A DNA stretch of 64,000 nucleotides, taken from the NCBI GenBank assembly GCA_964653365.1, contig CAZZER010000003.1, positions 12,020-76,019 of the forward strand, in the 5' to 3' direction. Shown in pieces: positions 45,752 to 54,500 of this stretch. The translations under genes were made by a program, and so were the position numbers. A model generated the notes under the pieces. The model did not search any database. It worked only from the letters and a program-made list of their open reading frames with translations, and had not been told where the DNA came from. Positions within the stretch are counted from its first letter, which is position 1. Each line of letters opens with the position of its first letter. This DNA is from Pseudothioglobus sp964653365 (GTDB taxonomy: Bacteria; Pseudomonadota; Gammaproteobacteria; PS1; Pseudothioglobaceae).

Positions 45752-46651
45752 TTAATGGACAACGGGACCATGTCTTTTACGTGATGCCAAGCCTTGCATT
45801 GTTATGGCGCTCAACATTATCAAGCCGCCAACTAGTGTATTCGTGTCTGGTACTTCATTAATACCAATAATTGGCAGCCATGCCCAGAAAATACCCACAA
45901 CAACTTCTAGTAAAGAAAGCAATACCAATTCTGCAGCAGGAAGATATTTTGCGCCAAGCCCAAATAGTACTAATCCAGCACCAACTATCATGCCGTGAAA
46001 AATACTCAGCTGAATATTGATTGTTGGAATGCTAAAAGATATATCATCACTAAACAAAACCAAAGCGCCAGTTACTACAATACCCATTAACCCGGATAAC
46101 GCAGGGGTAAGCAGTTTTGGCGTTTCTGGGTTATGACGAATTGTAATGGTATACATTGCAAAACAAAATGCAGTAAACATACCATAAAGAGCACCAATAA
46201 TCGTACTTGTGCTATCAACATTCCAAACCATTACAACAACACCAAATATAACAACAAACATATTTACGATTGTAGTGCGGCTGAGCCTTTCTGATAGAAG
46301 TAGGAATCCAAATATAGCAGAGAATAGAGGTGCTAATGCGAGCATAAGTAACGTGATAGCGACAGTGGTAATGGTCAAGGCGTAAATAAAGCCAAACATA
46401 CTTAACATAAGCAATGTGGCGCCGGCAACAGCCCAGCGATCAATTCGCTTAAAATTAGAGAAAAATTCATCTCGATCCCGTAGGTATATATAAAGCGTTA
46501 TGATTGCACATACAGCAAACCCTCGATAAAAAAGGTAAGGCAGTCTGTAATTTTCTGCATCCTCCATGAGGCGCACAAGCGTTGCACCAAAGCTCCAGAC
46601 AACTCCAGAGAGACAAACAAGAAAAAAACCTAGTAAATATTTATTAGACAT
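45752..46651 (-). CDS. EamA/DMT-superfamily membrane transporter
   Basis: The 299-aa protein is highly hydrophobic with about ten predicted membrane segments in two EamA repeats, for example YLLGFFLVCLSGVVWSFGA at the N-terminus and the second repeat from about residue 150 (STIIGALYGMFTAFCFAMYT). It is an inner-membrane drug/metabolite transporter, usually an exporter of amino acids or metabolites. It stands alone, convergent with gcvR and divergent from the HyuAB gene. It is the only clear transporter gene in the window. The substrate is unknown. Confidence 0.9.
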   Translation of the reverse strand: MSNKYLLGFFLVCLSGVVWSFGATLVRLMEDAENYRLPYLFYRGFAVCAIITLYIYLRDRDEFFSNFKRIDRWAVAGATLLMLSMFGFIYALTITTVAITLLMLALAPLFSAIFGFLLLSERLSRTTIVNMFVVIFGVVVMVWNVDSTSTIIGALYGMFTAFCFAMYTITIRHNPETPKLLTPALSGLMGIVVTGALVLFSDDISFSIPTINIQLSIFHGMIVGAGLVLFGLGAKYLPAAELVLLSLLEVVVGIFWAWLPIIGINEVPDTNTLVGGLIMLSAITMQGLASRKRHGPVVH

Positions 46652-46821
46652 AAGAACCCCTACTAGACGCCAGAGCAGACACCTAAGATGCAGGCATTTT
46701 GTTCTTCTTTATAAGCGTTGTCCAATGAAATTTTTCAATTAGGTTATCGATTTTTTCGATTTTAGGGAGTTAAGTATCTCGTTCTTAAAAAAATTTAGAT
46801 TTGGCTTGACGCAGACAGTGA

Positions 46822-46850
46822 TTGCCCTTGGTGGCATTATCAAATATACT
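46822..46850 (+). promoter_or_regulatory. Promoter of the HyuAB-DUF1989-GMC-creatinase group
   Basis: TTGCCC (46822-46827) and TATACT (46845-46850) are 17 bp apart, putting the start near 46857, about 20 nt before the ATG at 46876. This also argues against the in-frame TTG at 46822 as a start codon. Confidence 0.55.
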
Positions 46851-46875
46851 ACTTGTATTCGATTTATTTACTCAG

Positions 46876-49800
46876 ATGATGAATCCAAAACCTAAATCAG
46901 CGCCTGCACTTTGGCAGTTTTGGATTGATCGCGGCGGCACCTTTACTGATATTGTTGCACGTCATCCCAATGGCAAAATTCTAACGCACAAGCTACTTTC
47001 TGAAAATTCCGCTCAATACCCTGACGCCGCCATTCAGGGCATTCGTGATTTGCTTAATTTGGAAAAGGAGCAAGCCATACCGATGGCTGAGATTGCCGCG
47101 ATCAAAATGGGCACCACTGTTGCCACCAATGCACTTTTGGAGCGTGAGGGTGAAAAAACTGTGTTGGCTATTAGTAAAGGTTTTAAAGATATTTTGCGTA
47201 TAGGTTACCAAAATCGACCAAAGCTGTTTGCTCTTGATATTGAGCTCGCAGAAATGCTTTATGCCGACGTTATTGAGATTGACGAACGCTTCGATGCACA
47301 CGGCTCTATCCTTCACAAACTTGACATAAGCACCACTACACAACAGCTGCAAACGGCATTTAATCAAGGTTTCAATTCTATTGCCATAGTGTTAATGCAT
47401 GGTTATCGCTTTACTGAGCATGAAGAGCAAGTTGAAGCTATAGCTAAATCTATTGGCTTTGAGCAAATATCAGTAAGCCATAAGGTTAGCCCCTTGATGA
47501 AAATCGTACCAAGGGGCGACACTACTGTTCTAGATGCTTATTTATCCCCCATTCTTAGCCGCTATGTCACTCAAGTAGAGTCTGCATTGGGTGAGGAGGC
47601 ACAACAAAAAGGTCGCTTGATGTTTATGCAGTCCAGTGGCGGACTTACAGATGCAAGGTTTTTCCATGGCAAAGACGCAATTCTTTCTGGACCGGCGGGT
47701 GGTGTGGTTGGTATGGTTAAAACAGCTGAAGCGGTAGGCTTCAAACAGTTGATTGGTTTTGATATGGGCGGCACCTCGACCGATGTTTCTCATTATGCTG
47801 GGGAGTATGAGCGAGCCTTCGAGACCCAAGTTGCGGGCGTTCGTTGTCGAGCGCCTATGATGCTAATCCATACCGTTGCTGCTGGTGGTGGTTCAATCCT
47901 GCACTTTGATGGCGCTCGTTATCGGGTGGGACCAGAGTCCGCTGGTGCTAATCCGGGGCCTGCTTGTTATCGTAATGGGGGTCCACTGACCATCACCGAT
48001 TGTAATGTTTTGTTAGGAAAAATTAATGCGGATTTCTTTCCTAAAGTATTTGGTCCCAATGGTAATGAAGGTCTAGATGTTGATGTTGTTAAGTCTAAAT
48101 TCAAGAAATTGAGCGATGAAATAAATAAAGCAACCGGAAAATCATCGACAAGCGAGGAAGTGGCTGAAGGGTTTTTGTCTATAGCGATTGACAGTATGAG
48201 CAATGCAATCAAAAAGATTTCGGTTGAAAGAGGCTATGACGTCAGCGAGTATACCCTGTCTTGTTTTGGCGGTGCTGGCGCTCAACACGCCTGCTTGGTT
48301 GCGGATAGGCTTGGTATAAAGCGCATTCATCTGCACCCATTGGCTGGTGTGCTTTCAGCCTTTGGAATGGGTCTTGCCGAGAGTCGAGTCATTAATGACA
48401 TGGCTATTGAATCTTTTTTGACGCCTGAGCTTGCGCAAGACCTAGTTGGTGAAGTTGAACTGTTGAGAGAAAAAGGCGTGAGCCAGTTACTTGAGCAGGG
48501 CATAGATGTTTCATCGGTAACGGACGAACGTCGAATTCATTTACGCTACCAGGGTAGTGATAGCGTAATAGCTGTTAAGTTTGGTGCCTTTGAGAATCTT
48601 GTTGCTGAATTTGAAAGCGTCCATTTAACAAGATTTGGCTTTGTCTCAAGGGAAAAGTCATTGATTGTAGATTCCATTCAAGTCGAAATTATTGCAGCGG
48701 TTGAAACAAACCTGCGGGTGAACTCACACGAGGGTATGTGTGATAATCAAGCAATAATCAGTCACTCTGTTGTTATGAACGGTAAAACTCACAAAACAAA
48801 TCATTATCAGCGCGATCAGTTGGCGATTGCAAAACCTGTGGTTGGGCCCGCACTTATCATCGAGCCGACCTCCACCATTGTTATCGAGCCCGGCTGGCAA
48901 GCTTTACAGATTGAAAACGGTGATTTAACCCTAGAGAGGGTTGTGCCGCTGGATCGGCAACACGCGATTGGTACAGAAGTAGATCCCGTAATGCTTGAAA
49001 TATTCAATAATTTATTTATGAATGTTGCTGAACAAATGGGTACAGTATTAGAGAATACTGCGGTCTCGGTAAATATCAAAGAACGTTTGGATTTTTCTTG
49101 TGCAATTTTCACTGCTGAGGGTGAGTTAGTTGCTAATGCACCGCATGTGCCAGTTCACTTGGGTTCAATGAGTGAGTCAATTAAAACGATTATTCGGGAA
49201 AATGGCGCTTTGATGAAATCGGGTGACGCGTATCTTATTAACGCACCCTACAATGGCGGCACCCATTTGCCTGATATAACACTTGTTAAGCCAGTATTCG
49301 ATAACCAAAACCATCAGATTATCTTTTATGTCGCCACCCGCGGGCATCATGCTGATATAGGTGGCACTGCACCTGGTTCTGCGCCCGCCTATTCAACCCA
49401 TGTTGAAGAAGAAGGTATTCTAATTGATAATTTTAAACTGGTTTCTGAAGGGCAATTTATGCAGTTTGAAATTGAATCTTTGTTAGGTGATAGTGCCCAC
49501 CCTGCTCGAAATATAGCACAAAATATTGCAGACTTAAAGGCCCAAGTTGCTGCTGGAGAGAAGGGAGCACAAGAGCTCTTGTCGGTGATTGATCGGTATG
49601 GTCTTAAGGTTGTTCAAGCTTATATGCAACACGTGCAAGACAACGCTGAAGAGTCCGTTAAAAGGGTTATTTCCAAGCTAAATGATTGTGCGTTTACTTA
49701 CAAAATGGATGATGGCCACCAAGTTTGTGTTGCGATTCAGGTTGACAAAGAAGCGCGTTGCGCTACCATTGACTTTAGTGGTACTAGCAACCAGCATCCA

Positions 49801-50502
49801 GGAAATTACAACGCCCCAAGTTCCATTTGTTATGCGGCTGTTCTCTATGCTTTTCGTTGTTTGGTCGATGATGATATTCCGCTTAATGCAGGGTGTTTAA
49901 AGCCTTTGAAGCTTATCATTCCAGAAAAAAGCATGATAAATCCAAGTTATCCCGCAGCGGTATTTGCTGGCAACGTTGAAACATCTCAGTATATAGTAGA
50001 TGCGATTTTTGGTGCACTAGGCGTGGTGGCTGCCTCTCAAGGTACAATGAATAACTATATATGGGGCAACGACAAAGTTCAGAATTATGAGACAATTTGT
50101 GGGGGTGCGGGTGCAAGTTCAAATAAACCCGGCTGTAGTGCTGTTCACACCCATATGACTAACTCTAGATTAACCGACCCAGAAGTTTTAGAGTGGCGCT
50201 TTCCGGTGCGTTTAGATTCTTTTAGCATTAGACAGCATTCTGGTGGTAAGGGTGCTAATAATGGTGGTGAAGGTGTCGATAGGCGTATGCGTTTTCTCGA
50301 ACCCATGACCGTTAATATAATCGCGGGTCATCGAGTTGTGCCGCCGTATGGTTTGAAGGGCGGTAGCCCTGGAGCTGTTGGGGAGAATTATGTCGTTCAT
50401 GCCAACAATGCCACAACAGATTTAGGAACAAATGGCCAAGTCGAGGTAGAAATTGATGATATCTTTGTATTAAAAACCCCTGGTGGCGGAGGCTATGGAT
50501 GA
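46876..50502 (+). CDS. ATP-dependent hydantoinase/5-oxoprolinase, fused HyuA-HyuB
   Basis: With ATG 46876 the protein has 1208 aa. Residues about 15-690 are HyuA-like, with the ATPase motifs DRGGTFTDIVA near the start and LIGFDMGGTSTDVSHYAGE (near 295). About 710-1208 are HyuB-like, with ANAPHVPVHLGSMSESIK, YNGGTHLPDITLVKPVF and HHADIGGTAPGS. The fused form is typical of 5-oxoprolinase, which opens 5-oxo-L-proline to glutamate with ATP. The same family includes N-methylhydantoinases, which open N-methylhydantoin to N-carbamoylsarcosine in creatinine breakdown. Creatinase three genes downstream makes the second role attractive. The sequence alone does not decide. Its stop overlaps the next ATG by 4 bp. 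Confidence 0.9.
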   Translation: MMNPKPKSAPALWQFWIDRGGTFTDIVARHPNGKILTHKLLSENSAQYPDAAIQGIRDLLNLEKEQAIPMAEIAAIKMGTTVATNALLEREGEKTVLAISKGFKDILRIGYQNRPKLFALDIELAEMLYADVIEIDERFDAHGSILHKLDISTTTQQLQTAFNQGFNSIAIVLMHGYRFTEHEEQVEAIAKSIGFEQISVSHKVSPLMKIVPRGDTTVLDAYLSPILSRYVTQVESALGEEAQQKGRLMFMQSSGGLTDARFFHGKDAILSGPAGGVVGMVKTAEAVGFKQLIGFDMGGTSTDVSHYAGEYERAFETQVAGVRCRAPMMLIHTVAAGGGSILHFDGARYRVGPESAGANPGPACYRNGGPLTITDCNVLLGKINADFFPKVFGPNGNEGLDVDVVKSKFKKLSDEINKATGKSSTSEEVAEGFLSIAIDSMSNAIKKISVERGYDVSEYTLSCFGGAGAQHACLVADRLGIKRIHLHPLAGVLSAFGMGLAESRVINDMAIESFLTPELAQDLVGEVELLREKGVSQLLEQGIDVSSVTDERRIHLRYQGSDSVIAVKFGAFENLVAEFESVHLTRFGFVSREKSLIVDSIQVEIIAAVETNLRVNSHEGMCDNQAIISHSVVMNGKTHKTNHYQRDQLAIAKPVVGPALIIEPTSTIVIEPGWQALQIENGDLTLERVVPLDRQHAIGTEVDPVMLEIFNNLFMNVAEQMGTVLENTAVSVNIKERLDFSCAIFTAEGELVANAPHVPVHLGSMSESIKTIIRENGALMKSGDAYLINAPYNGGTHLPDITLVKPVFDNQNHQIIFYVATRGHHADIGGTAPGSAPAYSTHVEEEGILIDNFKLVSEGQFMQFEIESLLGDSAHPARNIAQNIADLKAQVAAGEKGAQELLSVIDRYGLKVVQAYMQHVQDNAEESVKRVISKLNDCAFTYKMDDGHQVCVAIQVDKEARCATIDFSGTSNQHPGNYNAPSSICYAAVLYAFRCLVDDDIPLNAGCLKPLKLIIPEKSMINPSYPAAVFAGNVETSQYIVDAIFGALGVVAASQGTMNNYIWGNDKVQNYETICGGAGASSNKPGCSAVHTHMTNSRLTDPEVLEWRFPVRLDSFSIRQHSGGKGANNGGEGVDRRMRFLEPMTVNIIAGHRVVPPYGLKGGSPGAVGENYVVHANNATTDLGTNGQVEVEIDDIFVLKTPGGGGYG

Positions 50503-51359
50503 AATATAAACCCAACAACAATAAACCAATGGATGCTTCAGATCGCCTAGGGAGAGCGGCCGTAATTACTTATCCAACAGATACTCTACCACCTGTTGAT
50601 ATAACTAGTTACAAGAAAGCCAGAGAAGATTTAACTTTGCTGGAGACGATTATCGTTCCACCCAGAGAGGCAAAAACTTTTTCAGTGCCTGCTGGTCATT
50701 TTTTTCGCATAGTTAGCATTGAAGGTGCACAAGTTGGCGATCTGAATCTTTGGCATAAAACCAATCTCGATGAACGACTCTATACAGGAAAAACTAGAGC
50801 GTTGCACGGCACTCACCTAAGTACTAGTGATCGCCTTTGGAGTAGTTTCCCTTATCTAAGACCTATGGCGACCATCTCCTACGACACGTTGGATTGGTAT
50901 GGATGGGATGAGGACGGCGGCAGTGTGCATGATGTTATTGGCACGCGTTGTGATCCTTATACGAGTTCCCTGCTCAGTGGCCAGAATTATCATCACTGTT
51001 GTCACTCCAATTTATGTAGAGCCCTAGCTAAATATGAAGATAGCGCAATTGATGAAATCGAGCGCCACATCCATGATGTTCTGAATGTTTTTATGTGTAC
51101 CGGCTTTACCAAGGACACACATCAATATTTTATGAAGGCTAGTCCTGTGCGACCAGGTGACTTTATAGAGTTTTTTGCCGAAATTGATCTTTTGGGTGCT
51201 TTGTCAGCATGCCCGGGTGGAGATTGCAGCAGCACTCATTCTAGTGATGTTGCCAATTGCTATCCGCTGAAAGTAGAAATATATAAGCCAAAACCCGAAG
51301 CCCTTAAGGGCTGGGTATCGCCACCAATAAATAGTTATTCCGGTAGTCATGGCTTTTAA
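50499..51359 (+). CDS. DUF1989 (urea-carboxylase-associated) family protein
   Basis: The 286-aa protein belongs to the DUF1989 family: VPAGHFFRIVSIEGAQVGDLNLW near residue 65, the CCHSN segment and a CPGGDCSST motif near residue 242. Family members CgdA/CgdB form a carboxyguanidine deiminase in guanidine degradation, and others are linked to urea carboxylase. It starts with an ATGA overlap to the HyuAB stop, so the two are translationally coupled. A deiminase-type activity upstream of a hydantoinase is conceivable (creatinine to N-methylhydantoin), but this is inference. No urea carboxylase or guanidine carboxylase is in the window. Confidence 0.85.
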   Translation: MKYKPNNNKPMDASDRLGRAAVITYPTDTLPPVDITSYKKAREDLTLLETIIVPPREAKTFSVPAGHFFRIVSIEGAQVGDLNLWHKTNLDERLYTGKTRALHGTHLSTSDRLWSSFPYLRPMATISYDTLDWYGWDEDGGSVHDVIGTRCDPYTSSLLSGQNYHHCCHSNLCRALAKYEDSAIDEIERHIHDVLNVFMCTGFTKDTHQYFMKASPVRPGDFIEFFAEIDLLGALSACPGGDCSSTHSSDVANCYPLKVEIYKPKPEALKGWVSPPINSYSGSHGF

Positions 51360-51367
51360 TAGACACT

Positions 51368-53035
51368 ATGGCCTCTGAAAAGATTCAAACAGACACTAAG
51401 GCGCCCAAGTTAAGCACCTATGATTATATTATTGTTGGAGCAGGCGCTGCAGGGTGTGTCGTTGCCAATCGCTTAAGCGAAAATCCTGAAAATAGCGTGT
51501 GTTTAATTGAGGCCGGCGGCAGTGATAAAAGCCCTTGGATTCAAATACCGGCGGGCATTTTTGGGCTTTATGGCAATAAAAAATATGATTATGCCTATAA
51601 GGGAGCACCTCAAAAACACTTAAACAATCGCACGATAACCATTAACAGGGGTAAATGCTTAGGTGGCTCAACAGCAATTAATTCAATGTGTTACGTTAGA
51701 GGCAATCAGGCGGACTTTGACCACTGGGAAGGTTTAGGCTGTAAAGGTTGGTCCTATGATGATGTCTTGCCTATTTTTAAGTATTTGGAGAATGATTGTA
51801 CAGGGGGCAATTCTACTTTTCATGGTACAGATGGTGAGTTGAGTGTTGTCAATCCCCAAGACGTTAATGAGGCCGCTAAACGATTTGTTAGCGCTGGTGC
51901 GACGGTGGGTTTGCCAGAAAATTCCGACTTTAATGGCTATACACAACTTGGCCTCGGGATTTATAAGGTAAAGCAAACAAAGGGTAGGCGTGTTAGTGCT
52001 TATTCAGCTTTTATAAAACCTATTAAAAGGCGTCCGAATTTGAGAATACTGGCAGACACTAAGGTTCTTTCAGTTGACATTGAAAATGATGTCGCAAAGG
52101 CTGTCAATATTAAAATTGATACTTTTGACTACAAAATAAAATGCCACAAAGAAGTGATTCTGTGTGCAGGTGCAATTGACTCCCCCAGATTGCTGCTCAG
52201 CTCTGGTGTCGGCAACCAAAAAGAACTTGAAGTACTGGGTATTGAGTGCAAGCAGAATTTAGCCGGGGTCGGTGAGAATCTACAAGACCACTTAGATTCT
52301 ATGGTGACTGTTCGGTCTCCTGTTGCCGAATCAATCGGACTATCTTGGCGCAGTCTTTTTCGCAATGTTTTTCCTGCCCCTCTTCAATACTTTTTTCAAA
52401 AAATGGGTTGGTGGACAACGAATTATGTCGAAGCCGGAGGGTTTGCACAAACCAAAAACGCTAGTGGCGATTTGCCTGATATTCAATTTCACTTTACCTC
52501 GATTTACAGAAGTCATCGAGGTAGAAAATTTGAGCTCGGCCATGGGTATTCCCTTTTCACTTGCCTACTACAGCCCCAGAGTGTTGGCAGTGTAAAACTG
52601 GCTAGAGATGGCGATGAATTAAAACTTCTGATTGACCACAACTTTCTCTCTGACCCGAAAGATGAGAATATTATGGTTGAGGCGATTAGAAAAGCTAGAG
52701 AGGTTTTGGCATCACCGGTATTTGATTCCGTTCGTGGCGCCGAGATGGCGCCAGGAGTTGAAGTGCAAACTGATGAGCAAATTTTGGCATATTTACGTCA
52801 AACCACCACAACTGTTTTTCATCCAGTTGGCACCTGTAAGATGGGTATCGATGACATGTCGGTTGTCTCTCCTTGTGACTTAAAAGTACGTGGAATGAAT
52901 AACTTACGCGTTATTGACGCTTCCATCATGCCAAGAATTATCAGAGGCAATACTTCTGCATCAACGATGATGATCGGTGAAAAAGGCGCGCGGATGATAT
53001 TGTCCAGCCAGTCATCTAAATCAGAAGAAACTTAA
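51368..53035 (+). CDS. GMC-family FAD oxidoreductase (choline-dehydrogenase-like)
   Basis: The 555-aa protein is a glucose-methanol-choline oxidoreductase. FAD binding is shown by YIIVGAGAAGCVVANRL near residue 22 and GKCLGGSTAINSMCYVRGNQADFD near 95. The catalytic His is in TVFHPVGTCKMG near residue 485 and the conserved Asn in RGNTSASTMMIGEKGA near 530. It resembles BetA, but BetA-like sequences include many alcohol dehydrogenases. No betaine aldehyde dehydrogenase follows. It is 8 bp after the DUF1989 gene and 118 bp before creatinase. Confidence 0.9.
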   Translation: MASEKIQTDTKAPKLSTYDYIIVGAGAAGCVVANRLSENPENSVCLIEAGGSDKSPWIQIPAGIFGLYGNKKYDYAYKGAPQKHLNNRTITINRGKCLGGSTAINSMCYVRGNQADFDHWEGLGCKGWSYDDVLPIFKYLENDCTGGNSTFHGTDGELSVVNPQDVNEAAKRFVSAGATVGLPENSDFNGYTQLGLGIYKVKQTKGRRVSAYSAFIKPIKRRPNLRILADTKVLSVDIENDVAKAVNIKIDTFDYKIKCHKEVILCAGAIDSPRLLLSSGVGNQKELEVLGIECKQNLAGVGENLQDHLDSMVTVRSPVAESIGLSWRSLFRNVFPAPLQYFFQKMGWWTTNYVEAGGFAQTKNASGDLPDIQFHFTSIYRSHRGRKFELGHGYSLFTCLLQPQSVGSVKLARDGDELKLLIDHNFLSDPKDENIMVEAIRKAREVLASPVFDSVRGAEMAPGVEVQTDEQILAYLRQTTTTVFHPVGTCKMGIDDMSVVSPCDLKVRGMNNLRVIDASIMPRIIRGNTSASTMMIGEKGARMILSSQSSKSEET

Positions 53036-53153
53036 TAAAGAAATTGATAAATAAGAAAATAAAATCTTTTTTTTATTAAGTTAAAGAAATAACTTGCTAT
53101 CCGTAGAAAATTTGATTAATATCCGCACTTTTTTAGGTTATTGGAGAAAAAAT

Positions 53154-54362
53154 ATGAACATGCCAAGAACAAAACTAATACCAAATGGTGATCGCGCCAT
53201 TTACACTTTTAGTGATAACGAATTCAAAAATAGACAAGCCAAGCTTCGAGCATACATGGCTGAGAATAATATCGATACTGCGATTTTTACCTCTATTCAC
53301 AGTATTAATTATTACAGTGATTTCTTATACTGCTCGTTTGGTCGTCCATACGCCCTTGTCGTAACACAAGACAAGGCTACAACGGTAACGGCAAACATTG
53401 ATGGTGGTCAGCCGTATCGTCGTACTTTTGGTGAAAACCTAGTTTATACCGATTGGCAAAAAGACAGTTTCTTCTATGCCTTGCAACAGCTTGCACCAAA
53501 CAATGGTCGCATTGGTGTTGAGCACGATCATATTACTGTTGAGCGTTTGAACAAACTGCAAGTTGCTTTTGACAAGGCCACACTGGTAGACATTTCTTTT
53601 GATTGTATGATGATGCGTTCTATTAAATCAGACGAAGAGATTGCTCACATCATCCACGGCGCTAATATTTGTGACATCGGTGGTGCAGCTTTAGTTGAAG
53701 CAGTTAAAGAAGGCGCTCCAGAACACGAGGTTGCTCTGCATTCAACGCAAGCCATGGTAAGAGAGACAGCAAAAAGGTTTCCACACGCTGAACTGATGGA
53801 TACATGGACTTGGTTCCAGTCAGGCATCAATACTGATGGTGCACATAATCCTGTCACCAGTCGTAAAGTACAAAAAGGTGATATTCTAAGCCTTAACTGT
53901 TTTTCAATGAATATGGGTTATTATGTTGCTCTTGAGCGTACATTATTCTGTGACCACGTTGATGATGCTTCATTAAAATTATGGGAAGCGAATGTTAGAG
54001 TGCACGAAGAGGGAATGAAGCTAATCAAGCCAGGTGTGGCTTGTAAAGATATTGCCCTTGAGCTGAACAAGATATTTGAGGAGTACGGTCTACTTGAAAG
54101 CCGTACCTTTGGATATGGTCATTCATTTGGTGTGCTTTCACATTACTATGGACGTGAAGCGGGTGTAGAATTACGTGAAGATATTGATACTGTTTTACAA
54201 AAGAATATGGTTGTTTCTATGGAGCCGATGATTATGATTCCAGAAGGTCAACCAGGTGCAGGTGGTTATCGTGAACATGATGTGATGGTGATAACAGAAG
54301 ACAGTGCCTATGATATTACCGAGTTCCCTTATGGGCCGGAGCATAATATTATTACTGGCTAA
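53154..54362 (+). CDS. Creatinase (creatine amidinohydrolase)
   Basis: The 402-aa product is a close match to Pseudomonas creatinase (403 aa): NGDRAIYTFSDNEFKNRQ, NYYSDFLYCSFGRPYALVV and LMDTWTWFQSGINTDGAHNPVT are almost family-identical. His231 corresponds to the catalytic His232. It hydrolyses creatine to sarcosine and urea. The ATG at 53154 has TTGGAG 8 bp upstream; an upstream frame start at 53094 is not supported. It shares the pita-bread fold with the two DddP-like enzymes but lacks their metal ligands, as creatinase is metal-free. Sarcosine would be passed to the soxBDAG oxidase encoded next. Confidence 0.96.
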   Translation: MNMPRTKLIPNGDRAIYTFSDNEFKNRQAKLRAYMAENNIDTAIFTSIHSINYYSDFLYCSFGRPYALVVTQDKATTVTANIDGGQPYRRTFGENLVYTDWQKDSFFYALQQLAPNNGRIGVEHDHITVERLNKLQVAFDKATLVDISFDCMMMRSIKSDEEIAHIIHGANICDIGGAALVEAVKEGAPEHEVALHSTQAMVRETAKRFPHAELMDTWTWFQSGINTDGAHNPVTSRKVQKGDILSLNCFSMNMGYYVALERTLFCDHVDDASLKLWEANVRVHEEGMKLIKPGVACKDIALELNKIFEEYGLLESRTFGYGHSFGVLSHYYGREAGVELREDIDTVLQKNMVVSMEPMIMIPEGQPGAGGYREHDVMVITEDSAYDITEFPYGPEHNIITG

Positions 54363-54443
54363 GTGGATGGCTTATTCCGATTTTATCGATTGAATAATCT
54401 CATCGTGTTGTTAGGGCATCACTGATAACATCCACAGGTTTTA

Positions 54444-54475
54444 TTGCTGCTTAAATCTTATAATTTAAGCAGCAA
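54444..54475. terminator. Perfect 13-bp inverted repeat between creatinase and the GbcB-like gene
   Basis: TTGCTGCTTAAAT and ATTTAAGCAGCAA form a perfect stem with a 6-nt loop. It may terminate creatinase transcription or be an attenuator or operator for the sox group. A strong T tract is missing (ATTAATTGTTGTCTT follows), so terminator identity is uncertain. Confidence 0.5.
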
Positions 54476-54500
54476 ATTAATTGTTGTCTTGTGGGTGGGT

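Noticed and set aside
46822..46875. Upstream TTG start extending the HyuAB protein by 18 residues
   Set aside because: The TTG is part of the predicted -35 element and has no ribosome site.
46876..50502. Acetone carboxylase or acetophenone carboxylase instead of hydantoinase/oxoprolinase
   Set aside because: HyuA and HyuB domains are fused in one chain and no third subunit gene is present, as in oxoprolinase-type enzymes.
53031..53080. AT-only inverted repeat before creatinase as a terminator
   Set aside because: Arms CTTAATAAA/TTTATTAAG are pure A/T-rich sequence with a 32-nt loop; too weak and likely by chance.
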